Below are positions 8,674 to 18,987 of a DNA stretch of 64,000 nucleotides, one piece after another. The DNA is taken from the NCBI RefSeq assembly GCF_947487805.1, contig NZ_CANKXW010000005.1, positions 248,001-312,000 of the forward strand, written 5' to 3'. The notes below the pieces were generated by a model. The model saw only the letters and a program-made list of their open reading frames with translations, had not been told where the DNA came from and did not search any database. The DNA comes from an uncultured Tateyamaria sp. (GTDB lineage: Bacteria > Pseudomonadota > Alphaproteobacteria > Rhodobacterales > Rhodobacteraceae). The first letter of the stretch is position 1; each line of letters begins with the position of its first letter. The position numbers and the translations under genes were made by a program.

Positions 8674-9506
8674 TGCCCAAGGGGGCGCCGCGTCTGCTGT
8701 TGCGCCGCTGGCGCGGTCAAGCCCGCGGCGCGTTGCACCCTCTGTGCCTGTGGCTGGCGCTGCTGGGCGCGGCCCCGACAGTCGCGCTGGCGCAGGAAGC
8801 GTGCACGCCCGGTGACGGGGCTGTGTTGGCGCAGGCCTGTTTTCGGGCCGACCCGCCCCCTGCGCAACGCTATGGCCATGACATTCTGGGCAACACGCCC
8901 GAATGGGCCAACCTGACCCTCGATTGGGGCCCGTCCGCCAATCCCGCCTATACCGGCGGCGCGCCTGCGCTGGTCATGCGGCTTGAGGACGGGATTTTCG
9001 AGGATGTCGCCCCGCGCGTCATCGCGTTGGACACCGACCCGTTACCCGAAGTTCTTGTGGTCAACAGTGAACGCGGCCGTGGTGCGCGTCTGATGATCCT
9101 CGACGTGAACGCCGACGGCATTCGCGCCATCACCGGCCCGTTCATCGGCCAGCAGAACCGCTGGTATGCGCCTCTGGGCGCTGCCGATCTGGACGGGGAT
9201 GGCACGGTGGAGGTCATGTGGATCGACCGGCCCCATCTGGCCAAGGAACTGCGCATCGCACAGGTGCGCGGCGACACGTTGGTCGAGGTTGCGGCCCTTG
9301 CGGGGCTGACCAACCACCGCATCGGCGAGCCGGACATCGCTGGCGGCATCCGCACCTGCAACGGCACGCCCGAAATGATCCTCGCCACCGGCAACTGGAG
9401 CGATCTGGTCGCGATCACCTGGGACGGGGACGCTTTTGACCGCACCTATATCGAGCAGGACACAAGCCGCCCCGCCTTTGCCCGCGCGATGACCTGCGCC
9501 GAGTGA
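8673..9506 (+). CDS. Exported FG-GAP/VCBS-repeat-like protein
   Basis: A 277-residue protein with a long basic N-terminus and a hydrophobic signal segment (cleavage likely near residue 41, VALAQ). The body contains beta-propeller-like segments: ALDTDPLPEVLVVNSERG, AADLDGDGTVEVMWIDR and a third near GGIRTCNGTPEMILATG. The DLDGDG stretch is a calcium-binding signature typical of FG-GAP/VCBS repeats. Cysteines in the mature part could pair. The start overlaps the ferredoxin stop by one base (TGATG). The function is unknown; the propeller suggests a periplasmic or surface scaffold. Confidence 0.75.
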
Positions 9507-9516
9507 GCGCGCGCGC

Positions 9517-10785
9517 CTAGTCGCCCAAGGCGCGCCAGCCGATGTCGCGGCGGCAGAACCCGTCCGCAAAATCAATGCCGTCGATCATCCCGTAGGCCTG
9601 CGCCGCCGCCTGCGCCAGCGTGGTGCCGCGCGCGGTCACGTTCAGCACACGGCCCCCAGACGACGTAATCTGTCCATCGCGCAGGCTGGTGCCTGCGTGA
9701 AACACCATCTGGCTGCTGGTTTCGGGCAGGGTGTCCAGCCCCTTGATCACGCTGCCTTTTTCATAAGAGCCCGGATAGCCATTGGCGGCCATCACCACCG
9801 TGATCGCGTGATCATCGGCCCAGTTGACCTGCGCGTCCCGCAAACGCCCCTCGGCGGCGGCCTGCATCAGGTCCAGCGCCTGCGCACCCAGACGCATCAT
9901 CAGAACCTGACACTCCGGATCGCCAAAACGCACGTTGTATTCCACCAGACGCGGCGCGCCGTTTTCGATCATCAGCCCGGCATAGAGCACACCCTGATAG
10001 GGCATGCCGCGCGCGGCCATCTCGGCCATGGTGGGGCGGATGATCTCGGCCAGCGCGCGTTCGGCAATGGCATCGGTCAACACCGGCGCCGGAGAATAGG
10101 CCCCCATGCCGCCCGTGTTGGGGCCGGTGTCGCCTTCGCCCACGCGCTTGTGGTCCTGCGCGGTGCCGATGGGCAGCACATCCGCACCGTCACACAGCAC
10201 AAAGAACGAGGCCTCTTCGCCCTGCATGAACTCCTCGATCACCACCTCGGCGCCCGCGCCGCCAAAGGCCCCGCCGAACATGTCGTCAATGGCCGCATGG
10301 GCGGCCTCAACCGTCTCGGCAATGATCACGCCCTTGCCTGCCGCCAGACCGTCAGCCTTGACCACGATCGGTGCGCCCTGCGCGGTGACATAGGCCTTGG
10401 CAGCTGCGGCATCGGTGAAATGGCCATAGGCGGCCGTGGGCGCGCCCGCGGCATCGCAGATCTGCTTGGTAAAGGCCTTGGACGCCTCCAACTGGGCCGC
10501 CGCCTGGCTGGGGCCAAAGACCAGAACGCCCGCGTCGCGCAACCGGTCGGCGACGCCTGCGGCCAGCGGCGCCTCCGGGCCGACGATCACGAAATCAATC
10601 GCCTCTTCGTCCACGAAAGTCGCCACTGCGGCACCATCCTCGGTGTCCAGCGTTGCGCAATCGGCAATCGCGGCAATGCCCGCATTACCCGGCGCCACGA
10701 TCAGACGGTCGCATTTGGGGTTCTGCAACACGGCCCAGGCCAACGAATGTTCGCGGCCCCCACCGCCCAAGATCAGGATATTCAT
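9517..10785 (-). CDS. purD: Phosphoribosylamine--glycine ligase
   Basis: Cytosolic enzyme of purine synthesis that joins glycine to phosphoribosylamine with ATP. The 422-residue product opens with [17 protein letters not shown], the N-domain signature of PurD, and has an ATP-grasp domain with [19 protein letters not shown] (about 140-160) and the late motif [13 protein letters not shown]. The ATG at 10785 is preceded by AAGGAGCA; the reading frame stays open upstream, but that part overlaps the divergent xseA gene. purD and xseA are divergent with 69 bases between starts, an arrangement I recall from other Rhodobacteraceae. Confidence 0.97.
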   Translation of the reverse strand: MNILILGGGGREHSLAWAVLQNPKCDRLIVAPGNAGIAAIADCATLDTEDGAAVATFVDEEAIDFVIVGPEAPLAAGVADRLRDAGVLVFGPSQAAAQLEASKAFTKQICDAAGAPTAAYGHFTDAAAAKAYVTAQGAPIVVKADGLAAGKGVIIAETVEAAHAAIDDMFGGAFGGAGAEVVIEEFMQGEEASFFVLCDGADVLPIGTAQDHKRVGEGDTGPNTGGMGAYSPAPVLTDAIAERALAEIIRPTMAEMAARGMPYQGVLYAGLMIENGAPRLVEYNVRFGDPECQVLMMRLGAQALDLMQAAAEGRLRDAQVNWADDHAITVVMAANGYPGSYEKGSVIKGLDTLPETSSQMVFHAGTSLRDGQITSSGGRVLNVTARGTTLAQAAAQAYGMIDGIDFADGFCRRDIGWRALGD

Positions 10786-10854
10786 GCGCGCTGCTCCTTG
10801 GCCTTTGCTGGCTCGCGTTCTAAGCTGAGCGCCAGCCTTGCACAAGGACGCGCT

Positions 10855-12408
10855 ATGGACCTTCTCGACGATCCGATCCCCGGCTCGAACACACCGGAAT
10901 TCTCCGTTTCCGAGATCGCGGGCAAGGTCAAACGCCTGATCGAGGGCGAACTGGGCTGGGTCCGGATCAAGGGCGAGGTGGGGCGCGTGGTGCTCGCACG
11001 CTCCGGGCATCTCTATTTCGACCTCAAGGATGACCGCAACGTGCTGTCCTGCATGACGTGGAAAGGGCAGGTGCCCGAACTTGGCACCATGCCCGAAGAG
11101 GGGATGGAAGTCGTGGCCGAAGGGCGCATGACCGCCAGCGGCTTCCAGTCGAAATTCTCGCTCAACGCGCAGCGGATCGCGATTGCGGGCGAGGGGGCGC
11201 TGATGGCGCTGCTGGAAAAACGCAAAAAGGCGCTTGCCGCCGAGGGGCTGTTCGACCCGGCGCGCAAGAAACCCCTGCCATACCTGCCCGAGGTGATCGG
11301 CGTCGTGACCTCGCCACAGGGCGCGGTGATCCGCGACATCCTGCACCGGCTGCGCGACCGCTTTCCGCGCAAGGTGATGATCTGGCCCGTGGCAGTGCAG
11401 GGGGCGGCCTGCGCGCCGCAGGTGGCCCAGGCCATCGCGGGGTTCAACGCGCTGACGCCTGGCGGGGCGATGCCACGGCCCGACCTCATCATCGTCGCCC
11501 GTGGCGGCGGCTCGGTCGAGGACCTATGGGGCTTCAACGAAGAGGTGGTGGCCCGCGCGGCAGCCGCCTCGGACATCCCGCTGATCTCGGCGGTGGGCCA
11601 CGAGACCGACACGACGCTGATCGACTTCGTCTCGGATCAGCGCGCGCCGACACCCACTGCCGCGGCTGAAATCGCGGTGCCCGTACGGCACGAATTGCTG
11701 GCCTGGGTCGAACAGGCGGGCGCGCGCATGACGGGCAGCATCAGCGGCGGGTTGCAGCGCCGGTCGCAACGGCTGCGCGATCTGGGCCGGGCGTTGCCGC
11801 GCGCCGACGCCCTGCTGGACGGTCCGCGCCAGCGGCTCGACCGGGCGGCGGACCGGCTGGGCCCTGCATTGATGACCGGGGTGCAGGGGCGGCGGGTGCG
11901 CCTCTCGGACGTCGCAGGCAGCCTGCGGCCCAGCCTTCTGGGCCGTCAGATGCGCGCGGAACAGCAGCGGGTTCAGGGACTTGGTGCGCGCCTGTCGCCC
12001 GCACTGGCGCGTGTGGCGCAGGTCAAGCGTGACGCGTTCACCGCCCGCGCCGCACGGCTGGCCCCCCGCGTGCTGGGCACAGATGCACAGCGCGCGCGCG
12101 ACAGGCTCGACAGCATCGTGGCCCGGCTGCACCGCGCAGGCACGCAACAGATCGACCGTCTGTCGCAGCGCCTCATCGCCATGGACCGGCTGCGCGAAAC
12201 GCTGGGCTACAAGGCCACGCTGGCGCGTGGATATGCGGTGGTGCGCGGCGGCACGGGCGACATCGTCACCACCAAGGTACAGGCCGAACAGGCGGGTGCG
12301 CTGGACATCGAATTTGCCGACGGTCGCTTCCGTCTGGGCGGCACCGCCACGCCCGCGCGCAAGGGCGGCAAGCCCGCCAAACCGCCGGAACAGGGCTCAC
12401 TCTTCTAG
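10855..12408 (+). CDS. xseA: Exodeoxyribonuclease VII large subunit
   Basis: Large subunit of the single-strand-specific exonuclease VII, which acts in mismatch repair and in clearing single-stranded DNA. The 517-residue product has an N-terminal OB-fold (about 17-110, FSVSEIAGKVKRLIEGELG and VVLARSGHLYFDLKD), the catalytic core with PLPYLPEVIGVVTSPQGA and IIVARGGGSVEDLWGFNEE, then a long Arg/Ala/Leu coiled-coil region and the C-terminal YKATLARGYAVVR motif. An AAGGA precedes the ATG at 10855. The small subunit gene xseB is not adjacent. Confidence 0.96.
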   Translation: MDLLDDPIPGSNTPEFSVSEIAGKVKRLIEGELGWVRIKGEVGRVVLARSGHLYFDLKDDRNVLSCMTWKGQVPELGTMPEEGMEVVAEGRMTASGFQSKFSLNAQRIAIAGEGALMALLEKRKKALAAEGLFDPARKKPLPYLPEVIGVVTSPQGAVIRDILHRLRDRFPRKVMIWPVAVQGAACAPQVAQAIAGFNALTPGGAMPRPDLIIVARGGGSVEDLWGFNEEVVARAAAASDIPLISAVGHETDTTLIDFVSDQRAPTPTAAAEIAVPVRHELLAWVEQAGARMTGSISGGLQRRSQRLRDLGRALPRADALLDGPRQRLDRAADRLGPALMTGVQGRRVRLSDVAGSLRPSLLGRQMRAEQQRVQGLGARLSPALARVAQVKRDAFTARAARLAPRVLGTDAQRARDRLDSIVARLHRAGTQQIDRLSQRLIAMDRLRETLGYKATLARGYAVVRGGTGDIVTTKVQAEQAGALDIEFADGRFRLGGTATPARKGGKPAKPPEQGSLF

Positions 12409-12413
12409 GGCCG

Positions 12414-12812
12414 TCACACGCCGACCTTGGGGCCAAGGCACACCATCTCCTCGCCCACGTCCTGCGCCTCATAAAGCGTGGTGGTGGCCGGGTCGTTCTC
12501 GAATGTCGCGATCAGACCGCCACCGCTTTTCTCAAAGCTCCAGCATTGCGGATCATCGGGCCGGTCCTCATAGACGAAACAGATGTTGCGCCCCTCGTTG
12601 TACCAATACCCGTCCTTGCACTCACCATCCAGAAACGACCACGTCACGCGCCGGTTCTCACGGTATTCCTCCGCTCCGTAGGCCGTGCCGCCACGGCCAT
12701 AAAACAGCGTCTTCCCCGTGACATAGGCTTCGAATTGGGCGGCGGTCATCGGCTCTGCGGCCAATGGCGTGCCAATCAGGGCGAAAAGGGCAACGGCATA
12801 TCGCAAATACAT
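12414..12812 (-). CDS. Small exported protein of unknown function
   Basis: A 132-residue protein with a clear signal peptide (about residues 1-19, ending PLAAE). The mature part contains TWSFLDGECKDGYWYN, RNICFVYEDR and QCWSF, giving four cysteines that could form two disulfides, and many aromatic residues. I do not recognise the family; the pattern of an extended Trp/Tyr/Cys-rich beta protein resembles small periplasmic proteins common in Rhodobacteraceae. It converges on xseA with 5 bases between stop codons and lies downstream of the AlkB-like hydroxylase on the same strand, 50 bases away. Confidence 0.7.
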   Translation of the reverse strand: MYLRYAVALFALIGTPLAAEPMTAAQFEAYVTGKTLFYGRGGTAYGAEEYRENRRVTWSFLDGECKDGYWYNEGRNICFVYEDRPDDPQCWSFEKSGGGLIATFENDPATTTLYEAQDVGEEMVCLGPKVGV

Positions 12813-12862
12813 GTCCGCACTCTGCCACGCACCGCGCCCATGCACCACCCGCAAGCCCGTGA

Positions 12863-13864
12863 TCAGGCAGCAACCCGCCACTGTGCCACGCGGGGGGCCA
12901 TCATCCGTTTCCAGACCGGCGGCACCAGCGCGATCACCGCCATCACAGGCAGCGAATGGGGCAGCATCGGCATGGTCTCCGCGTCCAGATCCAGCTGCGG
13001 AAAGGCGCGCGCGGGCCGTGTGTGGTGTGCGGAATGGCGCGGCGCGTTCAACATCATGGCCGCCGAACACCAATGCGGCGCGTTCCACGAATGGGCCGGA
13101 CCCATCGGGTCATAGCCGCCACCGGCTCGTGCGTCGCGTTCCAACCCGTAATGCTGCACGTAATCCGACAGCATCAGCTGGATCTGCGCATAGACCGCGA
13201 TCCCCACCAGCCCCAGCACGCCTGCGCGCCCAGCCAGCGCATAGGCCACCCCAAGGCTCAACACCGCGCCGCCTGTATAGGCCACATAAGGCGCGGGCCA
13301 GCGCACCCCGCCGCGCCGATGGCGTTCGGCCCGCAGGCCTGCGCGGAAACTGCCGATCCACGTGCGCGGCAGATAGGCCCAGAACCCTTCGCCCCTGCGC
13401 GCCGTCGCCGGATCCTGCGGTGTCGCGGCATGCACATGGTGCACCAGCCGGTGCGCGCTGGTGTGATGGCCGAAAAGGACGCTGATGTAATTCGCAGCCC
13501 CCAACCGGAACGCCCAGCGGTCCGCCCTGTGGATCAGCTCATGCGCGTTGGAGTTCGAGATCTGCCCGAAATAGAGCCCGCATCCCACCACGATCAGCAC
13601 TTTGTCCAGCACAGCGAGCGGCCCGCCCATGGCCCAGACCGCCGTGCCCAGCAGCACGAAATGCACGACCCCCAACAGCTCGGACAACCTGTGCCCCGCG
13701 GCCTCAGGCCTTTGCGACGGGCCGGGCATCCGGTCGGCCAGAAACACCACCACGGTCATCAGGACAATCCCCGCCACGGCCCACACCCCGCCCATGAAAC
13801 AGGCGGCGAGCAACAGACCGGCAGGCCCCAATGTCGCCACGGCAAAAGGCAGCAGGGCAGGCAT
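12863..13864 (-). CDS. AlkB-like membrane-bound alkane/fatty-acyl hydroxylase
   Basis: Integral membrane di-iron enzyme of about 333 residues in the AlkB/fatty acid desaturase superfamily. Histidine clusters are HELIHR (about 108-113), HHTSAHRLVHHVHAATPQDP (about 133-152), YVQHYGL and APRHSAHH, which together form the di-iron site of the alkane 1-monooxygenase type. Six or so hydrophobic segments surround them. The enzyme would insert oxygen into a terminal methyl group of an alkane or lipid chain, using rubredoxin or ferredoxin electrons; no rubredoxin gene is next to it. The last cluster differs from the usual QRHSDHH. A GTG three bases upstream (13867) is an alternative start with better Shine-Dalgarno spacing. 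Confidence 0.82.
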   Translation of the reverse strand: MPALLPFAVATLGPAGLLLAACFMGGVWAVAGIVLMTVVVFLADRMPGPSQRPEAAGHRLSELLGVVHFVLLGTAVWAMGGPLAVLDKVLIVVGCGLYFGQISNSNAHELIHRADRWAFRLGAANYISVLFGHHTSAHRLVHHVHAATPQDPATARRGEGFWAYLPRTWIGSFRAGLRAERHRRGGVRWPAPYVAYTGGAVLSLGVAYALAGRAGVLGLVGIAVYAQIQLMLSDYVQHYGLERDARAGGGYDPMGPAHSWNAPHWCSAAMMLNAPRHSAHHTRPARAFPQLDLDAETMPMLPHSLPVMAVIALVPPVWKRMMAPRVAQWRVAA

Positions 13865-14065
13865 CACACAGAATCACTCCGAAATTTCAGTCGCGTGGGT
13901 GTAGCACAGCCCCGTGCATCCCGTCTTAACCTCCTGCGCGTTCCCGATCGGCGTCACGGCGATGTGGATCGGCGCGTGATTTGCGCGCTGACGGGTCGCT
14001 TTTGGGCTGATTGCGCGCGGGCCCCGCTGTTAGTGTCGCCCCAAATCCGACCGAGGGAGCGTGGC

Positions 14066-15760
14066 ATGGCACTGGATCAAGCGGAAAAAGGCAAAGGTGT
14101 CTGGAAGTCCGGCAAGGGCAAGGGGCGGGTGCGCCCCAAGGGCCGCGCGCTCGAGGATGAGGCCTGGGACGACATCCGCGCCCTTCTGGGGGACCGCCCC
14201 CGCCGCCGCGATCTGCTGATCGAATTCCTGCATCTTGTTCAGGACGCCCACGGCCACCTTTCTGCGGCTCACATGCGCGCATTGGCCGAGGAAATGCGCC
14301 TCAGCATGGCCGAGGTCTACGAGGTCGCGACCTTCTATGCCCATTTCGACGTGGTCAAGGAGGGAGAGACACCGCCCCCCGCGCTGACCATCCGTGTCTG
14401 CGACTCGCTCAGCTGCGAACTGGCCGGCGCACAGCAGCTCAAGGCAGCACTTGAGGACGGGCTGGATGCATCACAGGTCCGCGTGGTGCGCGCGCCCTGC
14501 ATGGGCCGTTGCGACACCGCCCCCGTGCTGGAACTGGGCCACAACCACATCGACAACGCCACGCCCGAAAAGGTGCAGGCGGCCATCGCCGCCGGTGACA
14601 CCCACGCCCACGTACCCGACTACGAAACCTACGACGCCTACGCTGCGGCGGGTGGTTACGAGACGCTCAAATCCCTGCGCGACAGCGGCAAATGGGAAGA
14701 CATCCAGGCGCAGATCAAGGAAAGCGGCCTGCGCGGTCTGGGTGGCGCGGGCTTCCCCTCGGGGACCAAGTGGGGCTTTGTCCGTGGCAACCCCGGCCCG
14801 CGCTATCTGGCCGTCAACGGCGACGAGGGCGAGCCCGGCACTTTCAAGGACCGCTACTACCTCGAACGCACCCCGCACCTTTTCCTCGAGGGGATGCTGA
14901 TCGCCGCATGGGCGGTCGAGGCTGACACCGCCTTTATCTACATGCGCGACGAATACCCCGCCGTGCTCGAGATTTTGGCGCGTGAAATCAAGGCATTGGA
15001 AGACGCAGGCGTCGTGGCCCCGGGCTATATCGATCTGCGCCGCGGGGCCGGTGCCTATATCTGCGGCGAAGAATCCGCGATGATCGAAAGCATCGAGGGC
15101 AAGCGCGGCATGCCCCGCCACCGGCCACCTTATGTGGCGCAGGTCGGCATCTTCAATCAGCCCACGCTGGTCCACAATGTCGAAACCCTGCACTGGATCG
15201 CGCGCATCTGCCGCGAGGGGCCAGAGGTGCTGAACAGCACCGAAAAGAATGGCCGCAAAGGCCTGCGCAGCTACTCCGTCTCGGGGCGCGTGGCGCAACC
15301 GGGCGTCTACCTGCTGCCCGCAGGCTCGACCATCACCGACATCATCGAGGCCGCCGGGGGCATGGCCGACGGACACGTGTTCAAGGCCTACCAACCGGGC
15401 GGCCCGTCCTCGGGCCTGCTGCCCGCGTCCATGCACGATGTTCCGCTTGATTTCGACACGCTGCAACCGCACGGCACCTTCATCGGATCTGCGGCGGTGG
15501 TTGTCCTGTCCGATCACGACCGCGCCCGCGACGCCGCCCTCAACATGCTGCGGTTCTTCGAGGACGAAAGCTGCGGCCAATGCACACCTTGCAGGGTGGG
15601 TTGTGAAAAAGCGGTAAAACTGATGCAGGCGGACAGCTGGGATCAGGGTCTGCTGACCGAACTTTGCACCGCGATGACCGACGCGTCGATCTGCGGGCTG
15701 GGGCAGGCCGCACCCAACCCGATCAAACTGGTGATGCAGCACTTCGCGGACGAAGTTTAA
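14066..15760 (+). CDS. NAD-linked formate dehydrogenase subunit, fused NuoE-NuoF type
   Basis: A 564-residue flavoprotein that combines a NuoE-like domain (about 25-170; cluster ligands C112, C117, C145 and C149) with a NuoF-like domain (about 195-564; FMN/NADH site GLGGAGFPSGTKW and GEESAMIESIEG, 4Fe-4S ligands C503, C506, C509 and C543). This is the diaphorase arm that passes electrons from a formate dehydrogenase or hydrogenase to NAD+. Complex I subunits are usually separate proteins, so a soluble formate dehydrogenase (FdsG plus FdsB) is the best guess. The catalytic alpha subunit is not adjacent: the next gene is convergent and overlaps by 4 bases. The lysine-rich N-terminus (GKGVWKSGKGKGR) is unusual. 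Confidence 0.85.
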   Translation: MALDQAEKGKGVWKSGKGKGRVRPKGRALEDEAWDDIRALLGDRPRRRDLLIEFLHLVQDAHGHLSAAHMRALAEEMRLSMAEVYEVATFYAHFDVVKEGETPPPALTIRVCDSLSCELAGAQQLKAALEDGLDASQVRVVRAPCMGRCDTAPVLELGHNHIDNATPEKVQAAIAAGDTHAHVPDYETYDAYAAAGGYETLKSLRDSGKWEDIQAQIKESGLRGLGGAGFPSGTKWGFVRGNPGPRYLAVNGDEGEPGTFKDRYYLERTPHLFLEGMLIAAWAVEADTAFIYMRDEYPAVLEILAREIKALEDAGVVAPGYIDLRRGAGAYICGEESAMIESIEGKRGMPRHRPPYVAQVGIFNQPTLVHNVETLHWIARICREGPEVLNSTEKNGRKGLRSYSVSGRVAQPGVYLLPAGSTITDIIEAAGGMADGHVFKAYQPGGPSSGLLPASMHDVPLDFDTLQPHGTFIGSAAVVVLSDHDRARDAALNMLRFFEDESCGQCTPCRVGCEKAVKLMQADSWDQGLLTELCTAMTDASICGLGQAAPNPIKLVMQHFADEV

Positions 15761-16620
15761 TCCAGCGCATACAAGGAGTTGTTGCGCGTGCGTCCGACCA
15801 GCCGGTAACCCAGCCGCGCGAACTCCGCCACGCATCCGGGATAGTCGCCGTCCGGTCCCATGCGTTCGATCACGATGCGCGTGGGCCGCAGATCTGCGGA
15901 CGACTGTTGCAGGAACGGGACAAGGGCCGCGTCTTCGTGTCCTTCGATATCGATCTTGAGCGCATCGATCCGCGTCACATCTGCCTGCGCCAGAATGTCC
16001 AGCAAGGGCTGCATCTGCACACGGCCATCGTCGCTGGCGGCGACGCTGACAATCGCCACATCGTCCTGCCGGATTTGTAGATCGACCCGCGCGGTCTCTC
16101 CCCCCACGGCGCGGTGGACGGCGTGCACATTCCCTAGATCGCTGGCCTGCGCGTTGAATTCCAACCGTGCAATCATGTCCGCATTGGCATCTATGGCCAC
16201 GACCTGCCCGCCGGGCCCCGCTGCCTGCGCCAGCGGCAAGGCATACAGGCCGATATTGCACCCGATATCCACCGCCACCCCGCCATCCCGCACGGCTTCC
16301 GACAGAAACTCGATCTCCTGCGCGTTATAGCTGGGCCGCGTCAGCAGCCCGGTCTCGATCAGGTTGTTGCGCCCTTCGATCCGGTAGGCACAGCCGCGAA
16401 ACCGGATATCCAGCGGCCGCCCCAAGCTCAGGATCCGCCGCGCCATCATCGCCCGCGCGGCCCCGCGTTGCAGCACCGTGTTCTGCGTCAGAGCAATCAG
16501 CGCCCGTTGCAGCGCCCCCGGTTCATGCGCGCCCCATGGCTGGTCAAACAGGGTCGCACTGCCCATGTCGCGTGTCTGGGACAGCGCCCGCCACTGTGTT
16601 TTCGAAGACTGAGAAGACAT
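15757..16620 (-). CDS. FkbM-family methyltransferase
   Basis: A 287-residue S-adenosylmethionine-dependent methyltransferase. The SAM-binding motif VAVDIGCNIGLYALPLA (about 117-133) is followed by VVAIDANADMIARLEFNA and by the acidic motif LKIDIEGHEDAAL, the typical FkbM signature. FkbM enzymes usually O-methylate sugars or small molecules, often in polysaccharide or lipopolysaccharide modification; the substrate is not shown. The start at 16620 is followed by a serine-rich leader. The stop codon overlaps that of the formate dehydrogenase subunit (TTAA). It is divergent from ftsY, with 99 bases between the starts. Confidence 0.88.
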   Translation of the reverse strand: MSSQSSKTQWRALSQTRDMGSATLFDQPWGAHEPGALQRALIALTQNTVLQRGAARAMMARRILSLGRPLDIRFRGCAYRIEGRNNLIETGLLTRPSYNAQEIEFLSEAVRDGGVAVDIGCNIGLYALPLAQAAGPGGQVVAIDANADMIARLEFNAQASDLGNVHAVHRAVGGETARVDLQIRQDDVAIVSVAASDDGRVQMQPLLDILAQADVTRIDALKIDIEGHEDAALVPFLQQSSADLRPTRIVIERMGPDGDYPGCVAEFARLGYRLVGRTRNNSLYALD

Positions 16621-16719
16621 TTTAAAATTCTTTGTTGCAATGCGCGACACGCTAGCGACGGGTTGCCCATCGGGCAAGGCATCAGTACCTAGACCCAAGG
16701 CCCAACCTCCGGAGGCGCA

Positions 16720-18027
<1,308 letters not shown>

Positions 18028-18050
18028 CGCGCGATTTCAACGGGTTCCAG

Positions 18051-18068
18051 CTGTCCCCGCGGGGACAG
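18051..18068. repeat. Perfect 18-bp palindrome between ftsY and the EamA gene
   Basis: CTGTCCCCGCGGGGACAG is its own reverse complement. It ends 7 bases before the ATG at 18076 and covers the place where a ribosome binding site would be (GGGGACAG). It could be a repressor site or, as RNA, a stem of at most about 7 bp that hides the Shine-Dalgarno sequence. No T run follows, so a terminator is unlikely. Confidence 0.75.
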
Positions 18069-18075
18069 ATGCTGA

Positions 18076-18978
18076 ATGACCGAGTGGCTGATCAGCATTG
18101 AAGGCACAGAAACCGGCCATTCCGTCGCGCTGGGCCTTGCGATCATGGCCGCGTTTCTGCACGCGGTGTTCGGCGCGCTGCAAAAGGGGCGGCACGATCC
18201 TTGGCTGACCCGCGGCGCGGTGGACATCTCTTATGGGACGATGGCGCTGCCCTTTGCGCTGTTCGTTGTGCCCTGGCCCGAACCGCATATGTGGCCGATC
18301 TTTGCCGTCGTGTTCCTGATCCACATGGGGTACAAAATCCTGCAAGCCTGGGCCTATTCCAAGGGGGCCTATACGGTGGTCTACCCGGTGGTGCGCGGCA
18401 CCGGGCCGCTCTTTGCGGTGATCGGCGCCTATTTCCTGTTTTCCGAGACGTTCACCGGGGTGCAATGGCTGGGCGTGGCGGTGCTGTTGTCGGGGATCTT
18501 TGGGCTTGCCGTCTATAACCTGCGCTATCTCGAGACCGAACGTGACACGCTCAAGATGGCGCTGGGGCTCGCGGTTCTGACCGGTCTGTTTGTGGCGGCC
18601 TACACGACCTACGACGCATACGGCATCCGCGCCACGGCCGACCCGTTCACCTTTCTGGCGTGGTTTTTCCTGATCGACGGGCTGGGCATGCCGCCCATTG
18701 CCTACCTGCGCTGGCGACGGATGCAGGACCGGCCCGCCATCGGGCCGTTGATGCTGCGCGGGCTGGCAGGCGGGATCGTGGCGCCGCTGTCTTTTGGCGC
18801 GATCATGCTGGCCACGCGACTGGACAAGGTGGGCGAGGCGGCGGTCCTGCGCGAGACCTCGACCGTCTTTGCCGCCATTATCGGTTGGCTGGTGCTCAAA
18901 GAAACGGTAGGACCGCGCAGAATTGCCCTGATGGCCTTGATCGCGCTGGGCGCGGTGATCGTCGAGATGGGCGGATAA
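18076..18978 (+). CDS. EamA/DMT-family transporter
   Basis: A 300-residue inner-membrane protein with about ten hydrophobic segments and two EamA repeats. The second repeat ends in LRETSTVFAAIIGWLVLKET, a typical motif of drug/metabolite transporters. It opens with an unusual periplasmic or cytoplasmic stretch before the first helix (ISIEGTETGHSVALGLAIMAAFLHAVFGAL). Substrate unknown; the family exports amino acids, nucleosides or other small metabolites. It lies 48 bases after ftsY and 9 bases before yciB, so it probably forms an operon with yciB. A palindrome covers its translation start region. Confidence 0.85.
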   Translation: MTEWLISIEGTETGHSVALGLAIMAAFLHAVFGALQKGRHDPWLTRGAVDISYGTMALPFALFVVPWPEPHMWPIFAVVFLIHMGYKILQAWAYSKGAYTVVYPVVRGTGPLFAVIGAYFLFSETFTGVQWLGVAVLLSGIFGLAVYNLRYLETERDTLKMALGLAVLTGLFVAAYTTYDAYGIRATADPFTFLAWFFLIDGLGMPPIAYLRWRRMQDRPAIGPLMLRGLAGGIVAPLSFGAIMLATRLDKVGEAAVLRETSTVFAAIIGWLVLKETVGPRRIALMALIALGAVIVEMGG

Positions 18979-18987
18979 GGGGCAGCC

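Noticed and set aside
12956-14065. Upstream extension of the formate dehydrogenase subunit frame
   Set aside because: The extension overlaps the AlkB-like gene on the other strand and has no similarity; ATG 14066 gives the expected N-terminus.
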